Source: Caulobacter sp. Root343 (GTDB lineage: Bacteria; Pseudomonadota; Alphaproteobacteria; Caulobacterales; Caulobacteraceae). From it: a stretch of 64,000 nucleotides of DNA. Each line of letters begins with the position of its first letter. Positions within the stretch are counted from its first letter, which is position 1. A model generated the notes under the pieces. The model saw only the letters and a list, made by a program, of their open reading frames with translations, was not told where the DNA came from and did not search any database. The stretch lies in contig NZ_LMDF01000007.1 in NCBI RefSeq assembly GCF_001425745.1, positions 534,973 to 598,972 on the forward strand, written 5' to 3'. The position numbers and the translations under genes are program-made. Below are positions 33,622 through 42,032 of the stretch, in pieces.

Positions 33622-34446
33622 TCAGTCGTTAAAGTTTATGGAGAGGGAAAGGTCCCTCCAGGTGTCGATGTCGGCGGCCAGGCCCTGGGCGGCGTAGCGG
33701 GCGTATTTCAGGGCGTCCTCGCCGAGCAGCAGATGCATCGGCGGATCCTCGGCGTCGGCGATCGCCAGGATCGCCCGGGCCGCTTTGGCCGGATCGCCAG
33801 GCTCATGACCGGCGTGGTCGGCCATGATCCGCTCGGCGTCGCGCGCCAGGCCCTCATAGTCGGGAAGCTTGGTCGCCACGATGGCCTTGGAGCTCGAGGC
33901 GAAGCCGGTGCGCAGACCGCCAGGCGCGACGTTGACGACCTTGATCCCCAGTTCGGCGACTTCCTGGGCCAAGGTTTGGGTCAGGCCTTCCAGCGCCCAC
34001 TTGCTGGCGCAATAGACGCCCGTGCCGGCCCAGACCGCCAGGCCAGAGACCGAGGTGATGTTGATGATCCGCCCCGCACGGCGGGCGCGCATGGCGGGCA
34101 GGGCGGCCTTCAACACCGCCAGCGGGCCGAAGACGTTGGTCTCGAACTGGGCGCGAACCTCGTCCAGCGAGGCCTCCTCGACCGCGCCCACCAGGCCGTA
34201 GCCGGCGTTGTTGACCAGTACGTCGATAGCTCCGGTCACGCCTTCGGCCCGAGCGACGGCGGTCCTCACGGCCGCCCCGTCGGTGACGTCGAGGATCAAC
34301 GCATGGCCGCCCAGCGCCTCAAATGCGGCGGCCGCTTCAGGCTTGCGCACCGTGCCTATCACCACGTCCCCACGCGCCAGCGCGGCGAGAGCGATCTCGC
34401 GCCCCAGGCCGCCGGAGACGCCGGTAATCATCCAGGTCTTGGTCAT
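33622..34446 (-). CDS. SDR family oxidoreductase (operon B)
   Basis: A 274-residue short-chain dehydrogenase with cofactor motif TGVSGGLG, DVTDGAAV (adenine-ring Asp), NNAGYG, catalytic Ser in ITSVSG and YCASK. The basic residue after the second strand (TVRKPE) suggests NADP(H). It has a C-terminal extension typical of 'oxidoreductase, SDR 17-beta-HSD-like' members. It lies seven bases after the TauD stop and 21 bp before the VOC start. It may oxidise an alcohol formed by the dioxygenase. Confidence 0.9.
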   Translation of the reverse strand: MTKTWMITGVSGGLGREIALAALARGDVVIGTVRKPEAAAAFEALGGHALILDVTDGAAVRTAVARAEGVTGAIDVLVNNAGYGLVGAVEEASLDEVRAQFETNVFGPLAVLKAALPAMRARRAGRIINITSVSGLAVWAGTGVYCASKWALEGLTQTLAQEVAELGIKVVNVAPGGLRTGFASSSKAIVATKLPDYEGLARDAERIMADHAGHEPGDPAKAARAILAIADAEDPPMHLLLGEDALKYARYAAQGLAADIDTWRDLSLSINFND

Positions 34447-34453
34447 GTCGGCC

Positions 34454-35311
34454 TCAATAGGGCTTGTCGCCCTTGACCCACAGGCGATGCATGGTCCGGG
34501 TGTACTTGGCGTCGTCGTAGAGCGTGCCCGTGTGCAGGGTGCAGCGGTTGTCCCACATCAGCAGGTCGCCGACGCGCCACCTGTGGCGATAGACGAACGC
34601 ATCCTGGGTCATGAACGCGACCAACTCGTCGAGGAGCGCCAGGCCCGCCGGGCCGGGCATGCCGATCACCTCGGTCACCGTGCCGGTGGACGGCCACAGC
34701 GCCTTCCTGCCGTCCGCGGGATGGGTGCGGATCAGCGGGTGCTCGACGTCGGGATTGGCCGCCTCCAACTCGGGCGAGAGGGTCTGCTGCTGGCCGAACT
34801 GGCGGGTGGCCATGAAGTGTTTGTAGCTGTGGTGCAGCCGCAGTCTTTCCAGCATCGCTTGCCGTTCAGCGGGCAAGGCGTTCCAGGCCGCGCAGCCGTC
34901 GGCCAGCAGGGTGTCCGAACCCTCGCCCGGAACCTCGACCGCATAGAGCATGGTCAGCATGACCGGCTCGGGCTTGTAGCTGTAGTCGGTGTGCCAGCCG
35001 ACCCCGTCGTTGTGGGCGCCGATCGGCTTGCCGTCCACGACCCGGTTGCTGAGGATAAAGATCTTCGGATAGCCGGGCAGGGTGAAGCGGGTCTGGGTGT
35101 GATCCTCGGGATCACCGAACCGAGCGATGAAGCGCATCAGGTCGTCGGGCGTCATCTTCTGATCGCGCAGGGCGATGGCGCCGTGGCGGTGGAAGGTGTC
35201 GACGACCTGGTCCAGGGTCGCGTCCGGGGCGGAGGCCAGGTCGATCCCCGAGATCTCGGCGCCGAAGCCGGCCTTCAGGTCCTTGATGGCGATGTCGGCG
35301 GTCAGCGTCAT
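34454..35311 (-). CDS. TauD/TfdA-family 2-oxoglutarate dioxygenase (operon B)
   Basis: A 285-residue alpha-ketoglutarate-dependent dioxygenase. The iron ligands are His107 and Asp109 (GWHTDYSY) and His260 (CTLHTGT), with the 2-oxoglutarate Arg in the KYTRTMHRLWVKGD tail. It resembles TfdA more than does its partner in operon A; the two are paralogues only at family level. Leads operon B under a promoter matched to that of operon C. Possible roles are ether, sulfonate or N-alkyl cleavage by hydroxylation. Confidence 0.9.
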   Translation of the reverse strand: MTLTADIAIKDLKAGFGAEISGIDLASAPDATLDQVVDTFHRHGAIALRDQKMTPDDLMRFIARFGDPEDHTQTRFTLPGYPKIFILSNRVVDGKPIGAHNDGVGWHTDYSYKPEPVMLTMLYAVEVPGEGSDTLLADGCAAWNALPAERQAMLERLRLHHSYKHFMATRQFGQQQTLSPELEAANPDVEHPLIRTHPADGRKALWPSTGTVTEVIGMPGPAGLALLDELVAFMTQDAFVYRHRWRVGDLLMWDNRCTLHTGTLYDDAKYTRTMHRLWVKGDKPY

Positions 35312-35340
35312 GAGGTCTCTCGGGGTGCGTATCCGTGAAG

Positions 35341-35383
35341 GCTAGGCCCGGGGAGGGGCGCGGTCTTGTCCCAGCGCGCACGA
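35341..35383 (-). promoter_or_regulatory. Regulon promoter of operon B (matched element)
   Basis: On the minus strand TCGTGCGCGCTG-G-GA-CAAGACC occupies 35383-35362, followed after exactly 15 bp by CCTAGC (35346-35341). The TauD start lies 30 bp further. The same arrangement precedes operon C. CAAGAC and CCTAGC fit a spaced -35/-10 pair, and the preceding 12 bp would be an activator half-site. Confidence 0.65.
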
Positions 35384-35499
35384 CAGCTTTCCCGGCGGCG
35401 CGGGGAGTGACCCCTGTTTGGGCGCCCATCGGGACATCGGGGCGCCGAGCGCCCGCGAAAACGGCGTCGCGGCGCGCGGCGTGTCCGCCGACCAACTCT

Positions 35500-35542
35500 T
35501 CGTGCGCGCTGAGGCAAGACCGGTCCACGGTGGGGTCCTAGC
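35500..35542 (+). promoter_or_regulatory. Regulon promoter of operon C (matched element)
   Basis: TCGTGCGCGCTG-A-GG-CAAGACC (35500-35521), then 15 bp, then CCTAGC (35537-35542). Twenty of 22 positions match the operon B element in inverted orientation. The Rieske start follows 37 bp after CCTAGC. The AraC regulator encoded at the end of operon C is the likely binder. Confidence 0.65.
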
Positions 35543-35579
35543 GTGATGGTCGATTTCCGACCTCGTAGAGCGCTTGCCG

Positions 35580-36803
35580 ATGACCCCGCGCCCATCCGTC
35601 CTCAGCGACGTCTTCTTCGACGGCCTTTCGCGCTCGACGCTCGGCGTCGAGGCGGCCGAGACCCTGCCGCCGGCCTGCTATGTCGATCCGGACTTCTACG
35701 CGTTCGAGAAGGAGGCGCTGTTCAATCACGAATGGCTGTGCGTGGGCCGCATCGATTGGATCAAGGAGCCCGGCGACTATTTCACCACCCGGATCATCGG
35801 CGAGCCGGTCATCGTGGCGCGTAACCGCGACAACCAGATCAAGGCGATGTCGGCGGTCTGCCAGCACCGGGCCATGCTGGTGGCCGAGGGGCGGGGCAAC
35901 GCCCGCGGCTTCGTCTGCCCCTATCACCACTGGGTCTATTCGCTGAACGGTGACCTGGTGAATGCGCCGGCCATGGAACGCACCTGCGATTTCGACAAGA
36001 AGGCGGTCAAACTGCCGGCCTTCAAGGTCGAGGTCTGGCTGGGCTTCATCTTCGTCAACTTCGACGCCGAGGCCCCGCCGCTGGCCCCGCGCCTGACGGC
36101 GGTCGAGGCGGCCGTGGCCAACTACGATCTCGAGCGCGCGGACGGCCTGACGCCGCCGATGACCGGCCAGTTCGCCTGGAACTGGAAGGTGATGTTCGAG
36201 AACAACAACGACGGCTATCACGCCAGCAAGCTGCATCGCGGGCCGCTGCACGACTTCATTCCCAGCGAGCTGTGCAGCTTTCCCGAGGCGGGCGAGCGCG
36301 ACGCCGGCTTCCTGCGTTACAACGGCACCCTGCATCCCGACGCCAGCTTCAATCCCACGCAGAAGGCGGTGTTGCCGCTGTTTCCGAGGTTGACTGACGA
36401 GGACCGCAACCGCGCGACCTTCGCCAACATCCCGCCGACGCTGTCGCTGGTGATGACCAGCGACATGGTCATCTACCTGATCCTGCGCCCGACCGGCCCC
36501 GAGACCATGGAGCAGGACACCGGCATCCTGGTCGCGCCCGGCGCGATGGAGAGCCCGGGCTTCGAGGAACGCCTCGAGATGATCATGACCTCGGCGGGCA
36601 AGATCATCGCTCAGGACATGCATGTCGATGCGCTGGTCCAGCAGGGCCTGCGCTCACGCTTCGCCATCCGCGGTCGTTACTCCTGGCAGGAGGGGGCGCA
36701 GGTGCAGTTCAACCGTTGGCTCGCGCCGCGCTACCAGAAGGCCTGGGCAGCCCTCAAATCCGGCGAACCGTCCGCGATCGCCGGCGCGGAGGCCGCCGCA
36801 TGA
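35580..36803 (+). CDS. Rieske non-haem iron oxygenase, alpha subunit
   Basis: A 407-residue ring-hydroxylating or demethylating oxygenase. The Rieske [2Fe-2S] ligands are Cys94, His96, Cys113 and His116 (CQHRAML, CPYHHWVY). The mononuclear iron ligands are His214 and His219 (DGYHASKLH) with Asp211 as the inter-subunit electron bridge; the third ligand is a later Asp. Start at ATG 35580, not the TTG two codons upstream. No beta subunit, ferredoxin or reductase is adjacent, so electrons must come from elsewhere. First gene of operon C; could produce the diol or catechol that the next enzyme cleaves. Confidence 0.92.
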   Translation: MTPRPSVLSDVFFDGLSRSTLGVEAAETLPPACYVDPDFYAFEKEALFNHEWLCVGRIDWIKEPGDYFTTRIIGEPVIVARNRDNQIKAMSAVCQHRAMLVAEGRGNARGFVCPYHHWVYSLNGDLVNAPAMERTCDFDKKAVKLPAFKVEVWLGFIFVNFDAEAPPLAPRLTAVEAAVANYDLERADGLTPPMTGQFAWNWKVMFENNNDGYHASKLHRGPLHDFIPSELCSFPEAGERDAGFLRYNGTLHPDASFNPTQKAVLPLFPRLTDEDRNRATFANIPPTLSLVMTSDMVIYLILRPTGPETMEQDTGILVAPGAMESPGFEERLEMIMTSAGKIIAQDMHVDALVQQGLRSRFAIRGRYSWQEGAQVQFNRWLAPRYQKAWAALKSGEPSAIAGAEAAA

Positions 36804-37594
36804 GCCGCTTGCCCGTCATCTTCTTCGGTCACGGCAGTCCGATGATCGCGCTGGAGACCAACGACACCACCCGGGCCTGGAAGGCCATGGGCGAGGCGAT
36901 CGGCAAGCCGAAGGCCATTCTCTGCGTGTCGGCCCACTGGCTGACCCAGGGGACCCTGGTGACGGCCATGACCCGCCCACGCACCATTCACGACTTCGGA
37001 GCATCCTTTCCCAAAGCTTTGTTTGATCAACGGTATCCGGCTCCTGGCTCTCCTCCGCTGGCCGCGCGGGTGCGTGATCTCCTGGATCCCACGCCGGTGG
37101 CGCTGGATGAGCAAGGCTGGGGCCTGGACCACGGGACCTGGTCGGTGCTGGGCAAGGCGTTTCCCGAGGCCGACGTGCCGGTGGTGCAGCTGAGCATGGA
37201 CGCGACCAAGCCGCCGGCCTGGCATTTCGAGATTGGTCAGCGCCTGGCGCCGTTGCGCGACGAGGGGGTGCTGATCGTCGGCACCGGCAACATCGTCCAC
37301 AACCTGCCGGCCATGGACTGGGGCGACCGAAATCGTGCGCCCTACGACTGGTCTCAGCGGTTCAACGACTACGTCAAGACTGCCATCCTCGAGGACGCGC
37401 CTCAGCGAGCGGTCGCGTTCGAGAGCCAGGGCCAGGACGCGGCCCGTTCGGTCCCGACGCCCGATCACTACTGGCCGCTGCTCTATGTGCTGGGCGCGCG
37501 CCTGCCGGGCGACGCGCCGACCTTCGCCCCCGACCACATCGAGCACGGCTCGTTGAGCATGACCAGCGTGACGCTGGCGAGCCCTGTCGCCTGA
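36800..37594 (+). CDS. LigB/DODA-type extradiol ring-opening dioxygenase
   Basis: A 264-residue class III extradiol dioxygenase related to 4,5-DOPA dioxygenase (YgiD). Metal and catalytic residues lie in FFGHGSP, VSAHW, LDHGTWSVL, GTGNIVHNL and TPDHYWPLLY (conserved His residues). It opens catechol-type rings next to the diol. The ATG overlaps the Rieske stop (ATGA), so hydroxylation and ring cleavage are coupled. Fed by the Rieske product, it would make a muconic semialdehyde, which can cyclise with nitrogen. Family assignment is firm; substrate is not. Confidence 0.9.
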   Translation: MSRLPVIFFGHGSPMIALETNDTTRAWKAMGEAIGKPKAILCVSAHWLTQGTLVTAMTRPRTIHDFGASFPKALFDQRYPAPGSPPLAARVRDLLDPTPVALDEQGWGLDHGTWSVLGKAFPEADVPVVQLSMDATKPPAWHFEIGQRLAPLRDEGVLIVGTGNIVHNLPAMDWGDRNRAPYDWSQRFNDYVKTAILEDAPQRAVAFESQGQDAARSVPTPDHYWPLLYVLGARLPGDAPTFAPDHIEHGSLSMTSVTLASPVA

Positions 37595-37607
37595 CCCGGA
37601 GATCCCG

Positions 37608-38684
37608 ATGCCCTTCATCTGCGAACCCGGCCAGACCCGTGCGGATATCGTCCCTAGCGCTCTGCACCACCTGCCGGCGACGCCACAAACCGTCCATTGG
37701 GGTTATTTCGACCCGTCGATCGCGCCGGCGTTGCGGATCAAGAGCGGCGACCTCGTCCAGGCCGAGGCCATCACCCACCACGCTGGCGATGCGCCCGAGC
37801 TGATGATGGACGAGGCGGTCACGCGGATCTTCAACGAAATCCCGGAGGATGACCGCAACCCGGGCGTCCACATCATGACCGGCCCCATCCACGTGGAAGG
37901 CGCCAAGCCCGGCGACGTGCTGGAGGTGCGCTACCTGCGCATGGTCCCGCGCAACAACTACGGCTCCAACCTCGCGGCAAACTGGGGCTATCTCTACAAG
38001 GAGTTCGGCGAGAAGGAGCGGGTGACGATCTACGAGCTGGACCCGAACACCAACACCGCCAGCGCCCTCTACGCCTATGATTTCGAGGGCAAGTACCTGA
38101 TCCCGGGGACGATCACCCATTGCCCGGCGTGCGACCGTCAGCCGGCGCTGAAGGGCGTCCGTATTCCAGCCCGCCCGCACCTGGGCACCGCCGGCGTCGC
38201 GCCGGCCGTCGACGGTCGCGTCAGCACCATTCCGCCCGGCGAACACGGCGGCAATATCGACAACTGGCGCATCGGGGCCGGGGCCACGATGTACTACACC
38301 GTGCAGGTCGACGGCGGGCTATTCTCGATCGGCGACCCCCATGTCAGCCAAGGCGACGGCGAGCTGTCGGGCACGGCGATCGAGTCGTCGCTGAACGTCC
38401 TGCTGCAGATCGTGCTGCGCAAGGACATCCAGACTCCCGGCCCGCTGCTGGAGACGCCGAAGTGGTGGATCGTTCACGGCTTCAACGAGGACCTGAACCT
38501 GGCCATGCGCGACGCCTCGACCAAGATGCTGAGCCTGCTCAGCGATCAGGTCGGGCTATCCAGGAACGACGCCTATTCGCTGATGAGCGTTGCGGCCGAC
38601 TTCGGCGTCACCCAGGTGGTCGACGGCACCCAGGGCTGTCACGTGCGCATCCCCCGCGACATCTTTCCGAAACTCAGGGAATAG
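37608..38684 (+). CDS. Acetamidase/formamidase family protein
   Basis: A 358-residue FmdA/AmdA-like amidohydrolase that converts formamide or acetamide (or a related small amide) to the acid and ammonia. Features include VHWGYFDPSIAPALRIKSGD near the N-terminus, HIMTGPIHVEGAKPGDVLEV, PPGEHGGNIDNW and FSIGDPHVSQGDGE, all typical. It follows the LigB gene by 13 bp. Its presence with RutA- and RutB-like enzymes argues that the regulon substrate contains nitrogen and that a small amide is released late in the pathway. Confidence 0.92.
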   Translation: MPFICEPGQTRADIVPSALHHLPATPQTVHWGYFDPSIAPALRIKSGDLVQAEAITHHAGDAPELMMDEAVTRIFNEIPEDDRNPGVHIMTGPIHVEGAKPGDVLEVRYLRMVPRNNYGSNLAANWGYLYKEFGEKERVTIYELDPNTNTASALYAYDFEGKYLIPGTITHCPACDRQPALKGVRIPARPHLGTAGVAPAVDGRVSTIPPGEHGGNIDNWRIGAGATMYYTVQVDGGLFSIGDPHVSQGDGELSGTAIESSLNVLLQIVLRKDIQTPGPLLETPKWWIVHGFNEDLNLAMRDASTKMLSLLSDQVGLSRNDAYSLMSVAADFGVTQVVDGTQGCHVRIPRDIFPKLRE

Positions 38685-38688
38685 GCGC

Positions 38689-39657
38689 GTGAGGGCCTGG
38701 TCGTTCAGCACCGAGAGCCATCCCCGCGCCCAGCGCGCCGAGGCCTGGCGCGAGGCGATGAACCGTCTTGGCCTGCCCATCGAAGGCCTTTCGAACGGCG
38801 AGCCGGCGGCCGCCTCGGTCGTCTGCCTGACGTCGCCGCTCGGCCTTGAATTCGCGCTGGTCGAGGCCGGCGCTCAGACGATCTCCGGGCGTCTGACGGG
38901 CCAGCCCGCGGCGGTCTGGCTGGCCGTCCTGCTGCACGGGGAAGCGACCCTGGTCACCGACGAGCTGGCCGTCAGCGTCGCCTCGAACGATATCGCCTTC
39001 GGGCCCACGGGGCAGGCGGCGGCCTTGCGGCTGGACACCCGCTCGCGCCTGCTTTTCGTCCGTGCGCCGCGGGTGGCGCTGGATCACCGGCTGATCAGGC
39101 CCTTCAACCTGCGGGTCGGATGGCTGGATGGCTCCAAGGGCGTCCCGCGCATCCTCTCGGGCCTGCTGCGCGCCACCGCCGAGGAATTGGAGAACCTCTC
39201 GGTCGACCAGCTCCGGCCGGTGGACCTGGCGTTCACGGAGTTCCTGGCCCAGTGCCTGCTGGAGCAGGGCGCGGCGGTCTCCGACAGCCTCGACGCCTCG
39301 ACGCCGACGGCGCACCTCCAGCGCCTTTGCCAGACCATTGAGACCCTGCTGCCTGATCCCGAACTGTCGCTAAGGCGGGTGGCGAACGAGGAGGGGGTCT
39401 CGCCGCGCTATGTGCAGAAACTGTTCGCTTCGGCCAACGAGACCTTCAGCCACTATCTGCGGTCCCGCCGGCTCGAGCGCTGCCGGATCGACCTCGCCAG
39501 CCCCCAGCACGCCCGGCTGTCGATTTCCGAGATCTGTTTCCGCTGGGGCTTCAACGGCTCGGCGCATTTCAGCCGGGCCTTTCGCGAGCAGTATGGCCAG
39601 TCCCCGCGGGAATTCAGGCAGGGGCGCGAACCGAGCGGCGCCGAGACCTTGAACTGA
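38689..39657 (+). CDS. AraC-family transcriptional regulator
   Basis: A 322-residue regulator with an N-terminal AraC_binding_2/cupin-like effector domain (residues ~10-180, LEFALVEAGAQTISGRL) and a C-terminal double helix-turn-helix (SLRRVANEEGVSPRYVQKLF and ISEICFRWGFNGSAHFSRAF, followed by FGQSP-type YGQSPREFRQ). Starts at a GTG four bases after the formamidase stop with CAGGGA upstream. Being last in operon C, it probably autoactivates operons B and C through the matched 22-bp elements, with a pathway compound as effector. Confidence 0.9.
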   Translation: MRAWSFSTESHPRAQRAEAWREAMNRLGLPIEGLSNGEPAAASVVCLTSPLGLEFALVEAGAQTISGRLTGQPAAVWLAVLLHGEATLVTDELAVSVASNDIAFGPTGQAAALRLDTRSRLLFVRAPRVALDHRLIRPFNLRVGWLDGSKGVPRILSGLLRATAEELENLSVDQLRPVDLAFTEFLAQCLLEQGAAVSDSLDASTPTAHLQRLCQTIETLLPDPELSLRRVANEEGVSPRYVQKLFASANETFSHYLRSRRLERCRIDLASPQHARLSISEICFRWGFNGSAHFSRAFREQYGQSPREFRQGREPSGAETLN

Positions 39658-39741
39658 AGCCGCAGCGTAGCGCAGCGCACCCACCTCCGCGAAGCGTTTC
39701 TCCGCGGCCCCTACGAAGCATGGCGCAAGGCGCGGGACTAG

Positions 39742-40049
39742 GTCATCGTCGACCACACTGCCCGCGTGCGATGTTCGGGAGCGGGCTGACCGTCAGGCGA
39801 GAGGCCTTGGGCGATGGCGGGGGCGATCGCTGGAGCGCCTTGATCGACTAGCGCCTCGCGGGGGAGGAGAGCGGCCTCGACATCGTTCGCGCCATCCGCG
39901 CCCGTCACGGCGAAGCCATCACGATGTCGCTGATCACCGGCGAAGCGGACCCTGAGATCTTCACCGCCGCCGAAAGCCTGGGAATGCGAATGCTGCACAA
40001 GCCTTTAAAGCCAATCCGCCTATGCGCCCTGCTGTCTGGGGGCGGTTAG
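39742..40049 (+). pseudogene. Decayed response-regulator receiver domain
   Basis: Conceptual translation in two frames gives a receiver domain. VIVDH starts at 39742 in one frame; then after a frameshift the C-half reads ID-stop-RLAGEES, SGLDIVRAIRARHG, LITGEADPEIFTAAESLG, MLHKPLKPIRLCALLSGGG and a natural stop (40047-40049). In intact relatives the residue after the phospho-Asp is Tyr (DYRL), so TAC to TAG explains the internal stop at 39849-39851. Probably the tail of a lost hybrid sensor kinase or a single-domain regulator. The rest of 39658-40121 holds no gene I can support. Confidence 0.75.
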
Positions 40050-40121
40050 TCTGGGCGTGTTTCATGGGCCGGATGTGCGCCGTCTTGGGCGTCGAATGGC
40101 TTCCAAAGGCGATTGGCGCAC

Positions 40122-41000
40122 CTACAGCGGCGAGCGCGCACGAACCTCGCGGCCGGCCGCGCCGGTGGTGTCGATGATCCCGCCGGGCAGGGCGCCGGCT
40201 TCGGTCTCATAGGCCCAGACCCGGAAGCCGTTCAGCTGGTGCGGCCCGAATGAGGTCAGCATGGCGACGTCGGCGGCGTCACGGCCGTGGGCGATTACGA
40301 TCCGCCCGATACGCGGGATGTTGTTTCGCGGGTCGAACGCCCACCACTTGCCGCCGAGATAGACCTCCATCCAGGCGCTGAAGTCCATCGGGTCGACGCG
40401 CGGCACGCCGATGTCGCCAAGATAACCGTTCACGTAGCGGGTCGGGATGTTCAGGCAGCGGCACAGGGCGACGGCGAGATGGGCATAGTCTCGGCACACG
40501 CCGACGCGACCTTCATAGACCTCGTAGGCGGTGCGGGTGGAGCTGGCGGTCTGGTAGTCGAAGGCGATGTGCCCGTGCACGAAGTCGCAGACAGCCTGGG
40601 CCCGCGCCCAGCCCTGCTGGATGTGGCCAAATCGGTCCCAGGCGATCTGGCTCAGGCGATCGGTTTCGCAATAGCGACTGCCCATCAGATAGACCAGGCA
40701 ATCGTCCGGCAGGTCTGCCACCTCGTGCAGCGCGGCGTCGGGCGCGGCCGGGTCAACCGCGCCGCTGTCTTCGATGACGCTGTCGCTCCACAAGGTCAGG
40801 ACGCCGGTCGGGGCCACGAAACGTCGGCAAACATTGTCGAACAGGTCGCGATAGGTCGCGGTGTCGATCTGGGGCGAGGTGAAGAACGACTCCGCGATCC
40901 GCAGCTGGCGCTCGCGTCCATCCCGAAGGCCCAGCAGCGTCACCATCGCGGTCGGCTGCTGGCAGTGAACGCTGATCTCGTAGCCGTAGCGGATAAGCAT
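40122..41000 (-). CDS. Transglutaminase-like cysteine protease family protein with His-to-Ser change
   Basis: A 292-residue protein with an N-terminal beta domain (residues ~1-130) and a papain-like transglutaminase core. The nucleophile is Cys169 in GVCRDYAHLA and the acid is Asp223 in AFDPRNN. The position expected for the catalytic His, before AWMEVYLGG, is Ser208 (DFSAW). His is usual here, though Ser occurs in some relatives as I recall. So activity is uncertain. It lies 102 bp after a related intact gene on the same strand. Such pairs often accompany circularly permuted ATP-grasp or alpha-E proteins, which are absent here. Confidence 0.85.
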   Translation of the reverse strand: MLIRYGYEISVHCQQPTAMVTLLGLRDGRERQLRIAESFFTSPQIDTATYRDLFDNVCRRFVAPTGVLTLWSDSVIEDSGAVDPAAPDAALHEVADLPDDCLVYLMGSRYCETDRLSQIAWDRFGHIQQGWARAQAVCDFVHGHIAFDYQTASSTRTAYEVYEGRVGVCRDYAHLAVALCRCLNIPTRYVNGYLGDIGVPRVDPMDFSAWMEVYLGGKWWAFDPRNNIPRIGRIVIAHGRDAADVAMLTSFGPHQLNGFRVWAYETEAGALPGGIIDTTGAAGREVRARSPL

Positions 41001-41102
41001 GGTGGTCTCACGGTGCGAGCCGGCGCACCAAACAGGCGAATCCGGGATTGAAGCGAGCAGGCCTGATGCGAACGCGCGGACGCGGTGAAAGGTGCGGTGT
41101 CT

Positions 41103-42032
41103 TCAGCCGAAGGCGCTGAAGGACGCCGCCGGATAGGCCTCGCCTTCCAGATCGGTGACGTCGACCTCGACATCCATGCCCAGATAGTCGGCGGAGAAGC
41201 CGGACCAGGTCCCGTGCACCGGCGGCGCTTGGCGTGGATCGCGCACCACGGCCACACGGATCAGGTCGGTATTGCCGACAATGCCGTTGGTCGGGTCGAA
41301 CTCCACCCAGCCGCACGACGGCAGATACACTCGCAGCCAGGCGTGGGTGTGGCCGCCGCCCGTTCGCTCGGCCTGACCCTGCTTGCGCGAGGGGCTGTGG
41401 ATATAGCCCGAGATGAACTGGGCCGCGAGACCCAGGCTCCGCACCGCCTCGATCATCAGCACCGCGAAATCGCGGCAGGTGCCGCCCCGATTTTCAAGCG
41501 TGGCGAGCGGGGCCTGAACCCCGTGTTCGAAGCGCTTGCCATAGCGGAAGTCGGCATAGATCGCCTGGGTCATCTCGGCGAGCAGGTGCTGCAGGCTCGT
41601 GGCGCCCGCCGGCTTGACGAAGCGCAGCGCCCAGCGCTTGAGCGCGCCATCGGGGTCGTCGTGCTGCGGGGCGATCGACTGGACCAGGTCCGGCAGATCC
41701 TCGGCGGGATACGCAAACGGCCGGCCCGCCTCGAAGACGTCGAGGTGGCCGGGCTGGTCGCCGAAGGCCGGCAGCGGCATGTGGTCGAGGGTAAAGCAGC
41801 TCTCGAAGGTCAGCTCGCTGGCCCGCCCGCGAAAACTGGCTACGCCCACCCAGTTGCCCAGCACGTCCTGCACGTATCGCAGCTGCGCGGGGTGGGGTGT
41901 GATGATCAGCTCGGAGGACAGCAGACGCTGATCGCAACCTTCGCGCGGACGCAGCATCATGCGATGGTCGCCGAACGCCACGGGATTGCGATACCGGTAG
42001 CGCGTCAGATGGCGGACCGAAAGCACAGGCAT
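41103..42032 (-). CDS. Transglutaminase-like cysteine protease family protein
   Basis: A 309-residue protein with an N-terminal beta-strand domain (VRHLTRYRYRNPVAFGDHRM) and a transglutaminase core carrying the full triad: Cys186 in GGTCRDFA, His230 in HTHAWLRVYLP and Asp246 in VEFDPTNG. The family includes bacterial proteases and amidases of unknown substrate. First of two tandem members; its start touches the divergent amidohydrolase start, leaving no room for separate promoters unless the latter starts further in. Cytoplasmic, no signal peptide. Confidence 0.9.
   Translation of the reverse strand: MPVLSVRHLTRYRYRNPVAFGDHRMMLRPREGCDQRLLSSELIITPHPAQLRYVQDVLGNWVGVASFRGRASELTFESCFTLDHMPLPAFGDQPGHLDVFEAGRPFAYPAEDLPDLVQSIAPQHDDPDGALKRWALRFVKPAGATSLQHLLAEMTQAIYADFRYGKRFEHGVQAPLATLENRGGTCRDFAVLMIEAVRSLGLAAQFISGYIHSPSRKQGQAERTGGGHTHAWLRVYLPSCGWVEFDPTNGIVGNTDLIRVAVVRDPRQAPPVHGTWSGFSADYLGMDVEVDVTDLEGEAYPAASFSAFG

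Noticed and set aside
40122..42032. Locus with circularly permuted ATP-grasp and alpha-E proteins that usually accompany such transglutaminases
   Set aside because: No such genes are present on either side within the window.
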